Assembly: GCF_900103325.1 (NCBI RefSeq)
Contig: NZ_FMXM01000024.1
Location: forward strand, 1 to 64,000
Source of the DNA: Mesorhizobium qingshengii
Lineage (GTDB): Bacteria > Pseudomonadota > Alphaproteobacteria > Rhizobiales > Rhizobiaceae
Length of the DNA stretch: 64,000 nucleotides
Reading direction: 5' to 3'
Shown: positions 56,856-64,000 of the stretch, piece by piece
How positions within the stretch are numbered: position 1 is the stretch's first letter
How the letters are laid out: every line of letters begins with the position of its first letter
Position numbers and translations under genes: made by a program
The notes under the pieces: model-generated
Database searches by the model: none
What the model saw: only the letters and a program-made list of their open reading frames with translations
What the model was told of the DNA's origin: nothing

Positions 56856-57109
56856 GCGCCGCCGCTAAACAACTTCTCAATTTCCTCGGCAGCCATGCGA
56901 TCAAAATCGTCCGGGACGGAAAACTGCCCGGCCATAAACCCGACGCGATGCATTTCCCCGGCGGTAGGAGCATCTATCGCGACGACCTTCACCATCGGCC
57001 TGCCTGATTTGGCGATAATGAAAGATTCGCCCTTGGCCGCCTTATCGATAAGGCGTGACAGATGCGTCTCGGCCTCGTGAATATTGACGGTCTGCATTGC
57101 GGTCTCCAT
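56852..57109 (-). CDS. Phd/YefM-family antitoxin
   Basis: The 85-residue protein has the Phd/YefM DNA-binding N-terminus (MQTVNIHEAETHLSRLIDKA, then GESFIIAKSGRPMVKVVAID) and a C-terminal toxin-wrapping tail (MAAEEIEKLFSGGA). Two starts are possible, 57109 and the inner ATG giving MQTVNIHEAE at 57097; the inner fits the family better but the outer has the longer frame. It is intact while its VapC partner is broken. Confidence 0.88.
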   Translation of the reverse strand: METAMQTVNIHEAETHLSRLIDKAAKGESFIIAKSGRPMVKVVAIDAPTAGEMHRVGFMAGQFSVPDDFDRMAAEEIEKLFSGGA

Positions 57110-57806
57110 GACTTAGTCCATGCAACTTGGTCTACTCGTGCGTGATCTTCAAGGCCATCTGCCGAAGAGGTTGAAGGCCCGTCCGGTGGAGCCCTCCGGC
57201 CTTGTTCTCAGCCCCGGTTTGGGCGGGACGCGCATTGCGAAGCGCTCCCAGCTTTCGTCTTGCGGTCGCCTTCAACTGTGGCGAGACCACGGTTGGCATC
57301 GAGCCGATCGCCGAGAAAGACCCGTGTGAGCTCGCTGTCCACCACAGTCGCTGGACATCCCTTTTGTCTTTCTTCCTTTCGGACGGTTCCGCCATGGTCA
57401 CAGCCCATACAGCCGAAAGGTCGATCGTCCGGACGGTTCGCGCACGGCGTCGAATGCCTGCAAACGTTCAAACAAGCGGCGCGGCTCAAACCGCGACAGG
57501 TTGGTCGCAAGCGAGCCGGAAACCGCGTCTTCGTCGAGACGCGCTTACCCTGCCCGAGGAAACCGAAATGTAGCTTAACTGCATGTCTCAGCGTTCACGC
57601 ATCAGTCGCTCTGAGCGCTCCTCCGTGTTAACGGTTCCGAAACCATATCGTTAGGCAAGATCTATCTAATATTGATGATCTAAATCAGCTCATGTATCCT
57701 AATTGTGCATATTTTTCATTTTTGACGTTGTTACCATACGACGCCATATGCGCCTTCGAAATCGTTATAGAAACTTGACGGCACCGCTGCCGTTGGAGCC
57801 AGTCGT
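57110..57806. other. Intergenic region upstream of the RiPP cluster
   Basis: The first 480 bases hold overlapping frames without family features. From about 57630 the DNA becomes clearly AT rich, unlike its neighbours. It holds a likely promoter at 57722-57750. Confidence 0.45.
57722..57750 (+). promoter_or_regulatory. Candidate promoter of the RiPP operon
   Basis: TTGACG (57722-57727) and CATATG (57745-57750) are separated by 17 bases within an AT-rich stretch, 57 bases before the radical SAM start. The -10 match is weak. Confidence 0.4.
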
Positions 57807-58850
57807 ATGACCATCGGCCACGCACGCGCGTGCCCCGAAGTCCTGGGGCTATTGTTGACCTCCAAGTGCAACATTACGTGCAGGCACTGCTGTAACGATT
57901 CGCATCCCGCCAAATCGGAATCGGCATCGTTCGAGCGGACTTCCCGGTTGATCGACGAAGCCGCGGAGATTCCGTCGATCAGAGAAATCGGAATAAGCGG
58001 CGGCGAGCCGTTTCTCTATCTTAGGCTCTTAAAAGAGATCATCTCCTACGCCCGCACCTGCGGATATACGTGCTCCGTGACCACTAACGGGTTTTGGGGC
58101 GGCTCGCCAGGAGCGGGCCGGCAGTTGGATGAGCTAAGGGATGCAGGGCTTGGCGCCGTCAACATCAGCACCAGCCCGTTCCATCAGGAATTCCTGCCGC
58201 TGAGCAGGATTCTCGGCGCTGCAAAGACAGCACTGAGTGTCGGACTGAAGGTAACCGTGAACATCGTCTCAACGTCTACTACCGAGATTGACGACGTCCG
58301 TGGCGCATTCGGTGACTTGGAAGACAGGGTGCGGTTTGTCGTCATGCCCTGCTTGCCGGCTGGCCGCGCCTTGACGAGCGTGGAACAACAAGAATTCCCT
58401 GCGGATTTCACTTGGCCACTAGGCAACTGCCGGGAGCATTTCAAGAAGCTTGCAGTCGACCTTTCTGGCGATGTCTATCCGTGCTGTTCACCCGGGGGCT
58501 TTACCGAGCCGCTGCGGATGGGAAGCGCGCATCGCTCCACGCTTGGCGAGATCGTGAAGGCATCGGAGCAGAACAAGCTTCTCGCTGTCCTGGAATCCGT
58601 CGGGCCGGGTTTTTTCCTGCCTTTCCTGCGTCAGCAAGACATTGACGACGAGATTCCGGAACGTTTCAGCGATCAGTGTCATCTATGCCATTTCATGCTG
58701 TCTTCGCCGAAATACGCCGAGAAGGCCGCCAAGTGGGCGGAGTTGTTGGTGAGCGATCTGGCCACGCTTCCCGAAAGCGAGCGGCCGGCCGACAATTCAA
58801 GACTGGCAGGCTTGAAGGAATTCGGGGCGCAATCGGTGCTGCCCATCTAG
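57807..58850 (+). CDS. Radical SAM protein with SPASM-like C-terminus, RiPP maturase candidate
   Basis: The 347-residue protein has the iron-sulfur motif CNITCRHC (Cys21, Cys25, Cys28), GGEP at residues 65-68 for SAM binding, and a C-terminal cysteine set: Cys208 (NCREHFKKL), Cys226-Cys227 (VYPCCSPG) and Cys291/Cys294 (CHLC). The AVDLSGDVYPCC segment is typical of SPASM or twitch domains that bind extra clusters in peptide-modifying enzymes. It lies 31 bases upstream of precursor A. Possible reactions include thioether or C-C cross-links or epimerisation; the sequence does not decide. Confidence 0.85.
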   Translation: MTIGHARACPEVLGLLLTSKCNITCRHCCNDSHPAKSESASFERTSRLIDEAAEIPSIREIGISGGEPFLYLRLLKEIISYARTCGYTCSVTTNGFWGGSPGAGRQLDELRDAGLGAVNISTSPFHQEFLPLSRILGAAKTALSVGLKVTVNIVSTSTTEIDDVRGAFGDLEDRVRFVVMPCLPAGRALTSVEQQEFPADFTWPLGNCREHFKKLAVDLSGDVYPCCSPGGFTEPLRMGSAHRSTLGEIVKASEQNKLLAVLESVGPGFFLPFLRQQDIDDEIPERFSDQCHLCHFMLSSPKYAEKAAKWAELLVSDLATLPESERPADNSRLAGLKEFGAQSVLPI

Positions 58851-58881
58851 TGCAGTGCGGTCACTATCCGAGGAGGGAACG

Positions 58882-59112
58882 ATGTCGGATAAACGATCAC
58901 CTGGAATGCTGTCACGACTGGGCCTATCGGCAACGGACCGCGAGAAAGTGGCCGAGGTGACCAGCGATCTGATCGCAATCCACGTCTACCGCGAGCTGCA
59001 AATCCGCAACGATCTGGCGAAAGTGGCGGGATGCTCGATTATCGGCAACTGCTCCAACGGAAGCTGCGACATCATCGGCAATTGTTCGTCATCTTCCAAG
59101 GACATGCTGTGA
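58882..59112 (+). CDS. RiPP precursor A with two CxIIGNCS core repeats
   Basis: The 76-residue peptide has strong ribosome site GAGGAGGG before its ATG. Residues 14-41 form a helical leader (LGLSATDREKVAEVTSDLIA, then IHVYRELQ). The core begins about Gly50: CSIIGNCSNGS (51-61) and CDIIGNCSSSS (62-72), ending KDML. Four cysteines (51, 57, 62, 68) and eight serines are potential azole or thioether sites. Precursor B downstream shares leader motif DLIAxxVYRELQ and one core unit. It lies between the radical SAM gene and the YcaO set, which fixes its role as substrate. Confidence 0.85.
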   Translation: MSDKRSPGMLSRLGLSATDREKVAEVTSDLIAIHVYRELQIRNDLAKVAGCSIIGNCSNGSCDIIGNCSSSSKDML

Positions 59113-59372
59113 TGGAGGACAATTGGATGAGCGGCACACGCGCACTGGTCGAGGAGAGCCTTTCGACCATCGAGATTGGTCGCCCTGGCGACGACAAGCT
59201 CGTCGATGTCCTGACGCAAATCATTGATGAGGAGGTCGCGCTGATCGTGCGGCAGAATCTTGAGGATCGAAAACCGGCAACACCCGGGAAAAGAGAATCG
59301 CCAGGTCCACTGCCCGCCGTCGCTGCTCAGCGCGTGGGGTCGAAACCGGGGGGTCGAAAGCCGGGAAGCTGA
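59112..59372 (+). CDS. Leader-like small protein without Cys core
   Basis: The 86-residue protein starts at an ATG that shares one base with the precursor A stop (TGATG). Residues 24-50 (IGRPGDDKLVDVLTQIIDEE, VALIVRQNLED) resemble the helical leader of the two precursors in pattern: hydrophobics spaced like VAEVTSDLIAIHVYRELQ. The C-terminal 35 residues are rich in Pro, Gly, Lys and Arg and contain no Cys. It may be a degenerate precursor, a regulator or a leader-mimicking helper. Translation coupling to precursor A supports expression. Confidence 0.6.
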   Translation: MEDNWMSGTRALVEESLSTIEIGRPGDDKLVDVLTQIIDEEVALIVRQNLEDRKPATPGKRESPGPLPAVAAQRVGSKPGGRKPGS

Positions 59373-59461
59373 AGTCAATTTCGCTCAACAACCAAGGGAG
59401 GCTTCGCACGAAACATCTTGGATTAACGCTAAAACTTATCTCGTAACTTGGGAGACGTATT

Positions 59462-59668
59462 ATGGCTGACAGATTGAGCCTTTCAACTCTGAAACTGAGC
59501 GTCGAACAGCGGGAGCAGGTCGCAGAACTCGCCGGTGATCTGATTGCGGTTCAAGTTTATCGCGAGTTGCAGCGGGCGGGCGAACGCGCCGCGGATTCAG
59601 GCTGCAACATCATCGGGAACTGCTCCAGTTCCTCCAAGAGCGCACTGCTCGAAACGATCGCAAGGTAG
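59462..59668 (+). CDS. RiPP precursor B with one CxIIGNCS core repeat
   Basis: The 68-residue peptide is preceded by TTGGGAGACG. Its leader reads LSVEQREQVAELAGDLIAVQ then VYRELQ, closely similar to precursor A. The core has Cys48 and Cys54 in CNIIGNCSSSSK, followed by SALLETIAR, a longer follower than in A. A hairpin 17 bases after the stop separates it from the modifying genes. Two paralogous precursors in one cluster indicate that the enzymes accept more than one core. Confidence 0.85.
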   Translation: MADRLSLSTLKLSVEQREQVAELAGDLIAVQVYRELQRAGERAADSGCNIIGNCSSSSKSALLETIAR

Positions 59669-59684
59669 GGTGCGCCAGGCGTGT

Positions 59685-59713
59685 GAAGGCATCCCCTCGA
59701 CCGGGATGCCTTC
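59685..59713 (+). terminator. Attenuator-like hairpin between precursors and modification genes
   Basis: Arms GAAGGCATCCC (59685-59695) and GGGATGCCTTC (59703-59713) form an 11-bp perfect stem with loop CTCGACC. No T-run follows, so partial read-through or mRNA protection is more likely than full termination. Confidence 0.65.
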
Positions 59714-59826
59714 CAATCCCGACGCGCCCTCACGCTATTGCCGAGGCAGTCGAAAGACACCCCTTACGTCCGGGAGCGGCGCGTTTCGGTTTGCTCAAAA
59801 ACCAACCGTTCAGTTCACGGTGACCT

Positions 59827-60969
59827 ATGAACAAGCCTCTATCCATTCCGTCCTTTCCCCTCCTGCAACATGGCGTGGAGATTGTTCCCGTCGAGGAGGG
59901 AAAAGTCCTCCTGCGCTCGTTCACGGGAAGTGTGATGCTCTCTGGTGATTTCGTTGCGGTCGTCCTTCCGTCGCTTCTTCCGCTGCTCGACGGCAGGCAT
60001 GGGATTGAAGAACTGGCGGCCGAATTCGACGAGACATTGCGGCCGGACATCGAAGATTTCCTGACACTGATCCAACAAAAGGGTTTTCTCGGCAAGGCGG
60101 TGCAGCCCGGACGAGAAGATGACGCGGTCAAGCTGTCGGGCAGGGACGGTGCGTACTGGTCCTTATACGGTGCGAGCGCCAGTGAGGCGGCAAGACGGCT
60201 GGCGCTATCGACCGTGGTGGTTGCGGGGCTTGGGGAGGTCGGCAAAATCGTTGCCACCATGCTCGCAGCCTCCGGCGTCGGGACGCTCGTTCTTGTCGAG
60301 GGCGCCACGCCGTCGGTCCGATCGGATGGCTCCGACGAGGCCAAAGCGTCGGAAGCAGAGAAGACCGGACTGTTGTTGCGCAAGCAATACGCATGCCGCG
60401 TCGTGACGATACCGGCACCTGTCGACGAAGCAGCCGATTGGGAAGAGACCGTCGCGTCTGCAAGCGTTGTTGCGGTCTTGAGCGACACCATGTCTATGAA
60501 CGGCTACGACCGAGCCAACGAAGTGTGTATCAAACATGGCGTGCCTTGGGTTTCGGCAAGGATCGATCGACAACGCGCCATCATCGGCCCGTTCGTCATT
60601 CCAAACCAGACCGCATGTTTCGCCTGCTTCGAGGCCCGCAGTCGGGCCAACGCGGATCATCCGGAAGATCACGAGGCACTCTACCGTCATTGGAAAGAAC
60701 TGAAAGTCAGACGCGACATCTGGCCGTCGCTTCTTCCGTTCGCCGGTATCGTGGGGAATTTTGTAGCCCTGGACTTGTTACGCGTCCTTGCCGGCGAGCA
60801 TCTTTCGGCAGCGGCGGGGCGCATCATCAATATCGACCTTCCGACGATGGAGCGAAGCGTCCATGAGGTGCTGAAGCTGCCAAGATGCCCGGCATGCTCG
60901 CGGTTAAGGGACCGCAGACCAACCAAGATATGGGACATCATCCCAACCGAAACGCGGTCTGTCGGCTAA
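59827..60969 (+). CDS. ThiF/E1-like TOMM cyclodehydratase partner (leader-binding protein)
   Basis: The 380-residue protein has an N-terminal RiPP recognition element (about 13-90: VEIVPVEEGKVLLRSFTGSV ... IQQKGFLG) for leader binding and a ThiF-like domain with the glycine loop VVVAGLGEVGK at 130-140. Two CxxC pairs (Cys264/267 in CFACFEAR and Cys354/357 in CPACSRL) should hold a structural zinc. The E1 adenylation residues look eroded, as in TOMM ocin-ThiF proteins that deliver the peptide to YcaO. It begins the modification block, 27 bases ahead of the YcaO gene. Confidence 0.88.
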   Translation: MNKPLSIPSFPLLQHGVEIVPVEEGKVLLRSFTGSVMLSGDFVAVVLPSLLPLLDGRHGIEELAAEFDETLRPDIEDFLTLIQQKGFLGKAVQPGREDDAVKLSGRDGAYWSLYGASASEAARRLALSTVVVAGLGEVGKIVATMLAASGVGTLVLVEGATPSVRSDGSDEAKASEAEKTGLLLRKQYACRVVTIPAPVDEAADWEETVASASVVAVLSDTMSMNGYDRANEVCIKHGVPWVSARIDRQRAIIGPFVIPNQTACFACFEARSRANADHPEDHEALYRHWKELKVRRDIWPSLLPFAGIVGNFVALDLLRVLAGEHLSAAAGRIINIDLPTMERSVHEVLKLPRCPACSRLRDRRPTKIWDIIPTETRSVG

Positions 60970-60996
60970 GCATGGCAGCATCCGGAGACAGCACGT

Positions 60997-62310
60997 ATGC
61001 AGCTTCACCACCACTTGGCATCGCCGATCGAGGATACTCTGCGCAAGGCACTCAGACTTGTCGACGATGAGACAGGGATCATAAAGATCCTGCACGAGGC
61101 GCCATGCGCCCCTGACTCGCCGAAAATATTCGGATGCGGAGCGCTGTCCAGCGACTACAGCCGTTTCGGATTTCCCTCGGAAAGCCCTGTCAGCGGCTCC
61201 ACATCACTCGTGCGCGACCAGGCGCTTGTCGGGGCAATCGGCGAGGCGGTTGAACGATATTCTGCCGCCTATGTCCCCTACGACGAGATTATTTATCGTC
61301 CCATCAGTACCGTGTCGGCCACTGCGGTTTCACCTTGGTCGCTCTCGCTATATGACGACGTCCAGTTGGCACGGCCCGGTTTCGGCTATTGCGCCCTGCG
61401 GCCCGATGACACGATCGGCTGGGTCATCGGCTTCTCGCTCACGCGCAAACAGCCGGTCCTGGTTCCGGCATTCGCGGTCTATCAACCGTACATTGGTCGC
61501 ACCGGAGAAAAGCCGGTAGTGCAACAGATCACGACGGGTTTGGCCTGCGGCAACACGGCGGAGGAAGCGATCCTTTCGGCCATCTGCGAGGTCGTGGAGC
61601 GCGACGCCGCAATGCTCATGTGGCTTCAAAGTCGTCGTCCGCCGAAGGTCGTCATCGAATCGCGAACCCCGGATTTGGTGGGGGAAGCGCTCGGCCGCTT
61701 CGGACCGATCTCAAGTCATGTAACCTTGCTCGACGTCACGACCGATCTTGCCATTCCCGCTTATGTTGCCGTCTCCGATGTACCCATGGACGGAAGGCGC
61801 GGCGCGACGTTCTCTTCATGCGCCAATTTGGTCGCCAGTCGCGCGGCCGTTGGTGCACTCACCGAACTGGCGCAGTGCCTGTTATGGGTGAACAGCCTTG
61901 TCGACAAGGGCGCGCATCTGCCCAACCCCTCGCTTGAGGAGATTGCCCAGATCGAGGAGCACGTCCTATGGCCCCTTTTGCCGGAAAACCGCCAGGCCTT
62001 CGAATTCGTCCTTTGCTCTTCGCGAGAGACCGAGATACCGCAAGACCCTGACGGGCCTGCCGACATACTCGATTCGATTACGCATTGTGTCGAACGCATC
62101 GCGCGCGCCGGGCTGGAAGTCGTTGCAGTCGATGTGACCTCCCCGGACATTAGAGAGTGCGGGCTGCATGTATTCAGGGCGATCATTCCAGGTGCGCAAC
62201 CGCTCTATTTTGGTAGCGGCCTGCACAGGATCAGTGTTCGCGCCACCAGCGCTGGATACGCCGATCGCGCGAGCGACCGGATCAACCTCCACCCGCATCC
62301 TTTCCCCTAG
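60997..62310 (+). CDS. YcaO-domain cyclodehydratase
   Basis: This 437-residue enzyme uses ATP to turn Cys, Ser or Thr side chains into thiazoline or oxazoline rings. ATP/Mg ligands are visible in AIGEAVERYSA (Glu83, Glu86, Arg87) and SAICEVVERDA (Glu198, Glu201, Arg202). The C-terminus HPHPFP carries the PxPxP motif important for TOMM YcaO enzymes. With the ThiF-type partner upstream and the SagB-type dehydrogenase 21 bases downstream it makes a complete azole synthetase. Confidence 0.93.
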   Translation: MQLHHHLASPIEDTLRKALRLVDDETGIIKILHEAPCAPDSPKIFGCGALSSDYSRFGFPSESPVSGSTSLVRDQALVGAIGEAVERYSAAYVPYDEIIYRPISTVSATAVSPWSLSLYDDVQLARPGFGYCALRPDDTIGWVIGFSLTRKQPVLVPAFAVYQPYIGRTGEKPVVQQITTGLACGNTAEEAILSAICEVVERDAAMLMWLQSRRPPKVVIESRTPDLVGEALGRFGPISSHVTLLDVTTDLAIPAYVAVSDVPMDGRRGATFSSCANLVASRAAVGALTELAQCLLWVNSLVDKGAHLPNPSLEEIAQIEEHVLWPLLPENRQAFEFVLCSSRETEIPQDPDGPADILDSITHCVERIARAGLEVVAVDVTSPDIRECGLHVFRAIIPGAQPLYFGSGLHRISVRATSAGYADRASDRINLHPHPFP

Positions 62311-62331
62311 TCGATTTCGCAAAGGTCACTC

Positions 62332-63129
62332 ATGCCCGACCCTCATGGAACTGACATATCCAAAATCCGAGGCCGGCTTCTAGGCGAACGCAATCTGTTC
62401 TCCGTCTCGGAGCTGTTTCATGAAAACAGCAGGATCAGCCGATCAGCGCCGCGGATTGCGCAGAGCCCGCAATCCGCTCTTGTCGCTCCGGCGGGCTTCA
62501 AACGATACATTTATGCTCCCCGCGTTGCCTTGCCCGATCCACGCACGGCTGAGACGGATAGCATTTGGGATATCATGACGTCGCGCCGATCGGGGCGCAG
62601 CTACTCGGGTCAGGGGATTGATCTCCAGAGTGTATCGGACCTGGCGTTTTACGCGCTGGGCACGCCGGACAAGGGACAGAGACGCTGCGTGCCGTCAGGC
62701 GGCGGGCTCTATCCGCTCGAACTCTATGTGGTGGTCGCTCGCGTGGAGCAGTTGCCAGCTGGTCTCTATCATTACGATCCGCGTTCGCATGCCCTGTGCG
62801 AACTTGGCCGAGCGGACGGCCTGGCATCGGTAAGGCAGGCGGTGTTCATTCCCGAGGCAGTCGACAACGCCGCGGCCGTCTTCGTCCTGACGGCGGTATT
62901 CGGCCGCTCGAAGATCAAATACGGCGAGCGGGCCTATCGTTTTTCGTTGTTGGAAGCGGGTCACGTCATGCAGAACATCTGCCTCGCGGCGACCGCGCTT
63001 CGCCTTGGCGTATGTCCCGTGGGTGGTTTCGTCGACGACGAAATGAACGATCTGCTTGACGTTGACGGCGTTGAGGAAGCGGTCCTCTACGCTGCGCTCA
63101 TCGGCTCGCTCGACACGATCGACGGCTGA
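62332..63129 (+). CDS. SagB-type azoline dehydrogenase (nitroreductase fold)
   Basis: The 265-residue flavin enzyme oxidises azolines to aromatic azoles. It shows IMTSRRSGRSYSGQGIDLQS and then the FMN-binding CVPSGGGLYPLELYVVVARV, the loop LYHYDPRSHAL and GHVMQNICLAATALRLGVCP near the end. The gene follows ycaO with a 21-base gap and is the last of the plus-strand operon. Its presence predicts thiazole/oxazole rather than only azoline rings. Confidence 0.92.
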   Translation: MPDPHGTDISKIRGRLLGERNLFSVSELFHENSRISRSAPRIAQSPQSALVAPAGFKRYIYAPRVALPDPRTAETDSIWDIMTSRRSGRSYSGQGIDLQSVSDLAFYALGTPDKGQRRCVPSGGGLYPLELYVVVARVEQLPAGLYHYDPRSHALCELGRADGLASVRQAVFIPEAVDNAAAVFVLTAVFGRSKIKYGERAYRFSLLEAGHVMQNICLAATALRLGVCPVGGFVDDEMNDLLDVDGVEEAVLYAALIGSLDTIDG

Positions 63130-63172
63130 ACATCGCCGTCTGTTGTTTCAGGCCTTCGAGCTGTTTGCGCAT

Positions 63173-64000
63173 TCAGGATTGCGGCCTTAGCCACTCGCCA
63201 CCGATCTCGATGGTGAGACTTGACCCTTGCAGATCATCACCCAACGGCTCGTGAGAGCCACCGAGATGACAAGCCAGGAATTGTTCCACGACGGCCATGA
63301 GAGCGATACGATTGCGCTGGCCTACCAGGAAATGGCCTTCGTCGGGAAATGTGACCAAGGTCACCGGCACGTTCCTTCGCAGCAAGGCGTGCGCGATGTC
63401 CCTCGACTCGGCAGGATTGACGCGCACGTCGCGCAGTCCTTGGGCAATCAACATCGGCCGGGTCATTTGCTCGACATGAACAAGCGGCGAGCGTTCCTGA
63501 AGCCATCTTCGTCCCTCCGTGGTCGCGGGGTCCGCCAACCGGCGCAGTATCATGGCAAACCAGCTGTGCCAGTAAGGCGGTATTCGCGCGATGAAGGACA
63601 GAAGATCCGAAGGGCCGCAGATATCGATGAAGCAGTTATAGAGATCGGGTCTCCTCGCCGCGGCCATCAGGGCGGCGTAGCCGCCATAGCTGGCTCCAAA
63701 GAGCCCGACCCGGTCGGGATCGGCAATGCCCTCCTTCACCGCCCACGCCACGCCATCGTCGAGATCATCCTGCATGCGGCCGCCCCACTCGCGATCAGCC
63801 GCATTGGTGAAGGCCTTGCCGAAGCCGGTCGAGCCGCGGAAATTGATGCTCAGTACCGCATAGCCGCGGCTCGCCAGCCATTGATGCAGGGGTGAAAAAC
63901 CCCAAGCATCCCGGTCGTAGGGCCCGCCATGGACGACGACAACGAGCGGCGAGCGGCGAGCGCGGCCGGACGGACGGGTGATATAAGCGGGCAGCGTCAG
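63173..64000 (-). CDS. S9 family prolyl oligopeptidase-like protease (partial, 5' end outside window)
   Basis: The frame is open to the right edge; 275 C-terminal residues are visible. It has the alpha/beta-hydrolase peptidase domain: VVVVHGGPYDRDAWGF, FRGSTGFGK, the nucleophile Ser in GLFGASYGGYAAL, catalytic Asp in GLRDVRVNPAES and catalytic His in FPDEGHFLV. The beta-propeller part lies outside. It converges on the SagB-type gene with 43 bases between the stops. It may process the leader, destroy the peptide for self-protection, or be unrelated. Confidence 0.85.
   Translation of the reverse strand: MTLPAYITRPSGRARRSPLVVVVHGGPYDRDAWGFSPLHQWLASRGYAVLSINFRGSTGFGKAFTNAADREWGGRMQDDLDDGVAWAVKEGIADPDRVGLFGASYGGYAALMAAARRPDLYNCFIDICGPSDLLSFIARIPPYWHSWFAMILRRLADPATTEGRRWLQERSPLVHVEQMTRPMLIAQGLRDVRVNPAESRDIAHALLRRNVPVTLVTFPDEGHFLVGQRNRIALMAVVEQFLACHLGGSHEPLGDDLQGSSLTIEIGGEWLRPQS

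Noticed and set aside
57132..57401. 89-codon minus-strand frame that might be a transposase piece
   Set aside because: No catalytic motif or terminal inverted repeats could be found; left as unassigned intergenic DNA.

Overview
The window looks like the chromosome, or a large replicon, of a high-GC alphaproteobacterium of the order Hyphomicrobiales. A Mesorhizobium-like rhizobium is my best guess (inference). The reasons are the phnW-phnY-phnA phosphonate route, the Blh/BigR sulfide module, and a mobile backbone of DUF736, DUF2958, DUF2493, DUF1173, ParB and ArdC genes. I see no rRNA, tRNA, CRISPR array, integrase or intact insertion sequence.

Region 1 (1-12.3 kb) is a 2-aminoethylphosphonate (AEP) uptake and breakdown locus. 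It encodes an ABC importer (PhnS, PhnT and two permeases), the AEP transaminase PhnW, phosphonoacetaldehyde dehydrogenase PhnY, phosphonoacetate hydrolase PhnA, a PbfA-like PLP lyase, an unexpected D-2-hydroxyacid dehydrogenase and a divergent LysR regulator. A decayed Na/Pi cotransporter fragment lies between phnW and lysR. One AT-rich motif recurs upstream of phnS, phnW and lysR.

Region 2 (12.3-34.2 kb) is mixed. After 2.3 kb of gene-poor DNA come a PPK2 kinase with a P-type proton ATPase, a HlyD/FtsX/ATPase efflux set, a DsbA-like protein with an L,D-transpeptidase, and a Blh-BigR-TauE sulfide operon whose operator-like palindrome covers the -10 box. A small channel protein, a NEW3-domain protein with an ABC-2 exporter, and a DegP protease whose signal peptide is frameshifted follow. 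Several gene fragments (ferric reductase, adenylate cyclase) mark decay.

Region 3 (35.1-42.0 kb) holds a CUT1 sugar ABC transporter operon with a LacI-type operator and a long hairpin after the binding-protein gene. It also has an orphan cytochrome oxidase subunit IV-like gene, two small proteins and a BrkB/YihY membrane protein.

Region 4 (42.2-57.1 kb) is a mobilizable or conjugative-element backbone: relaxase, MobC-like protein, a ParA/ribbon-helix-helix pair that starts at a cluster of inverted repeats, WGR, DUF2958, DUF736, DUF2493, Toprim, DUF1173, ParB and ArdC proteins, and a Phd/VapC pair. ParB, VapC, a GNAT gene and a second DUF736 copy are damaged, so the element appears to be decaying.

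Region 5 (57.7-64.0 kb) is the most interesting part: a ribosomally made peptide (RiPP) cluster. It has a radical SAM protein, two short precursor genes whose C-termini carry a Cys-x-Ile-Ile-Gly-Asn-Cys-Ser repeat (two copies in one, one in the other), a leader-like small protein, then an attenuator-like hairpin and the three azole-forming enzymes: ThiF-type E1-like protein, YcaO cyclodehydratase and SagB-type dehydrogenase. A convergent S9 peptidase runs off the right edge. YcaO/ThiF/SagB chemistry together with a radical SAM enzyme on such a repeat is not a product family I recognise.
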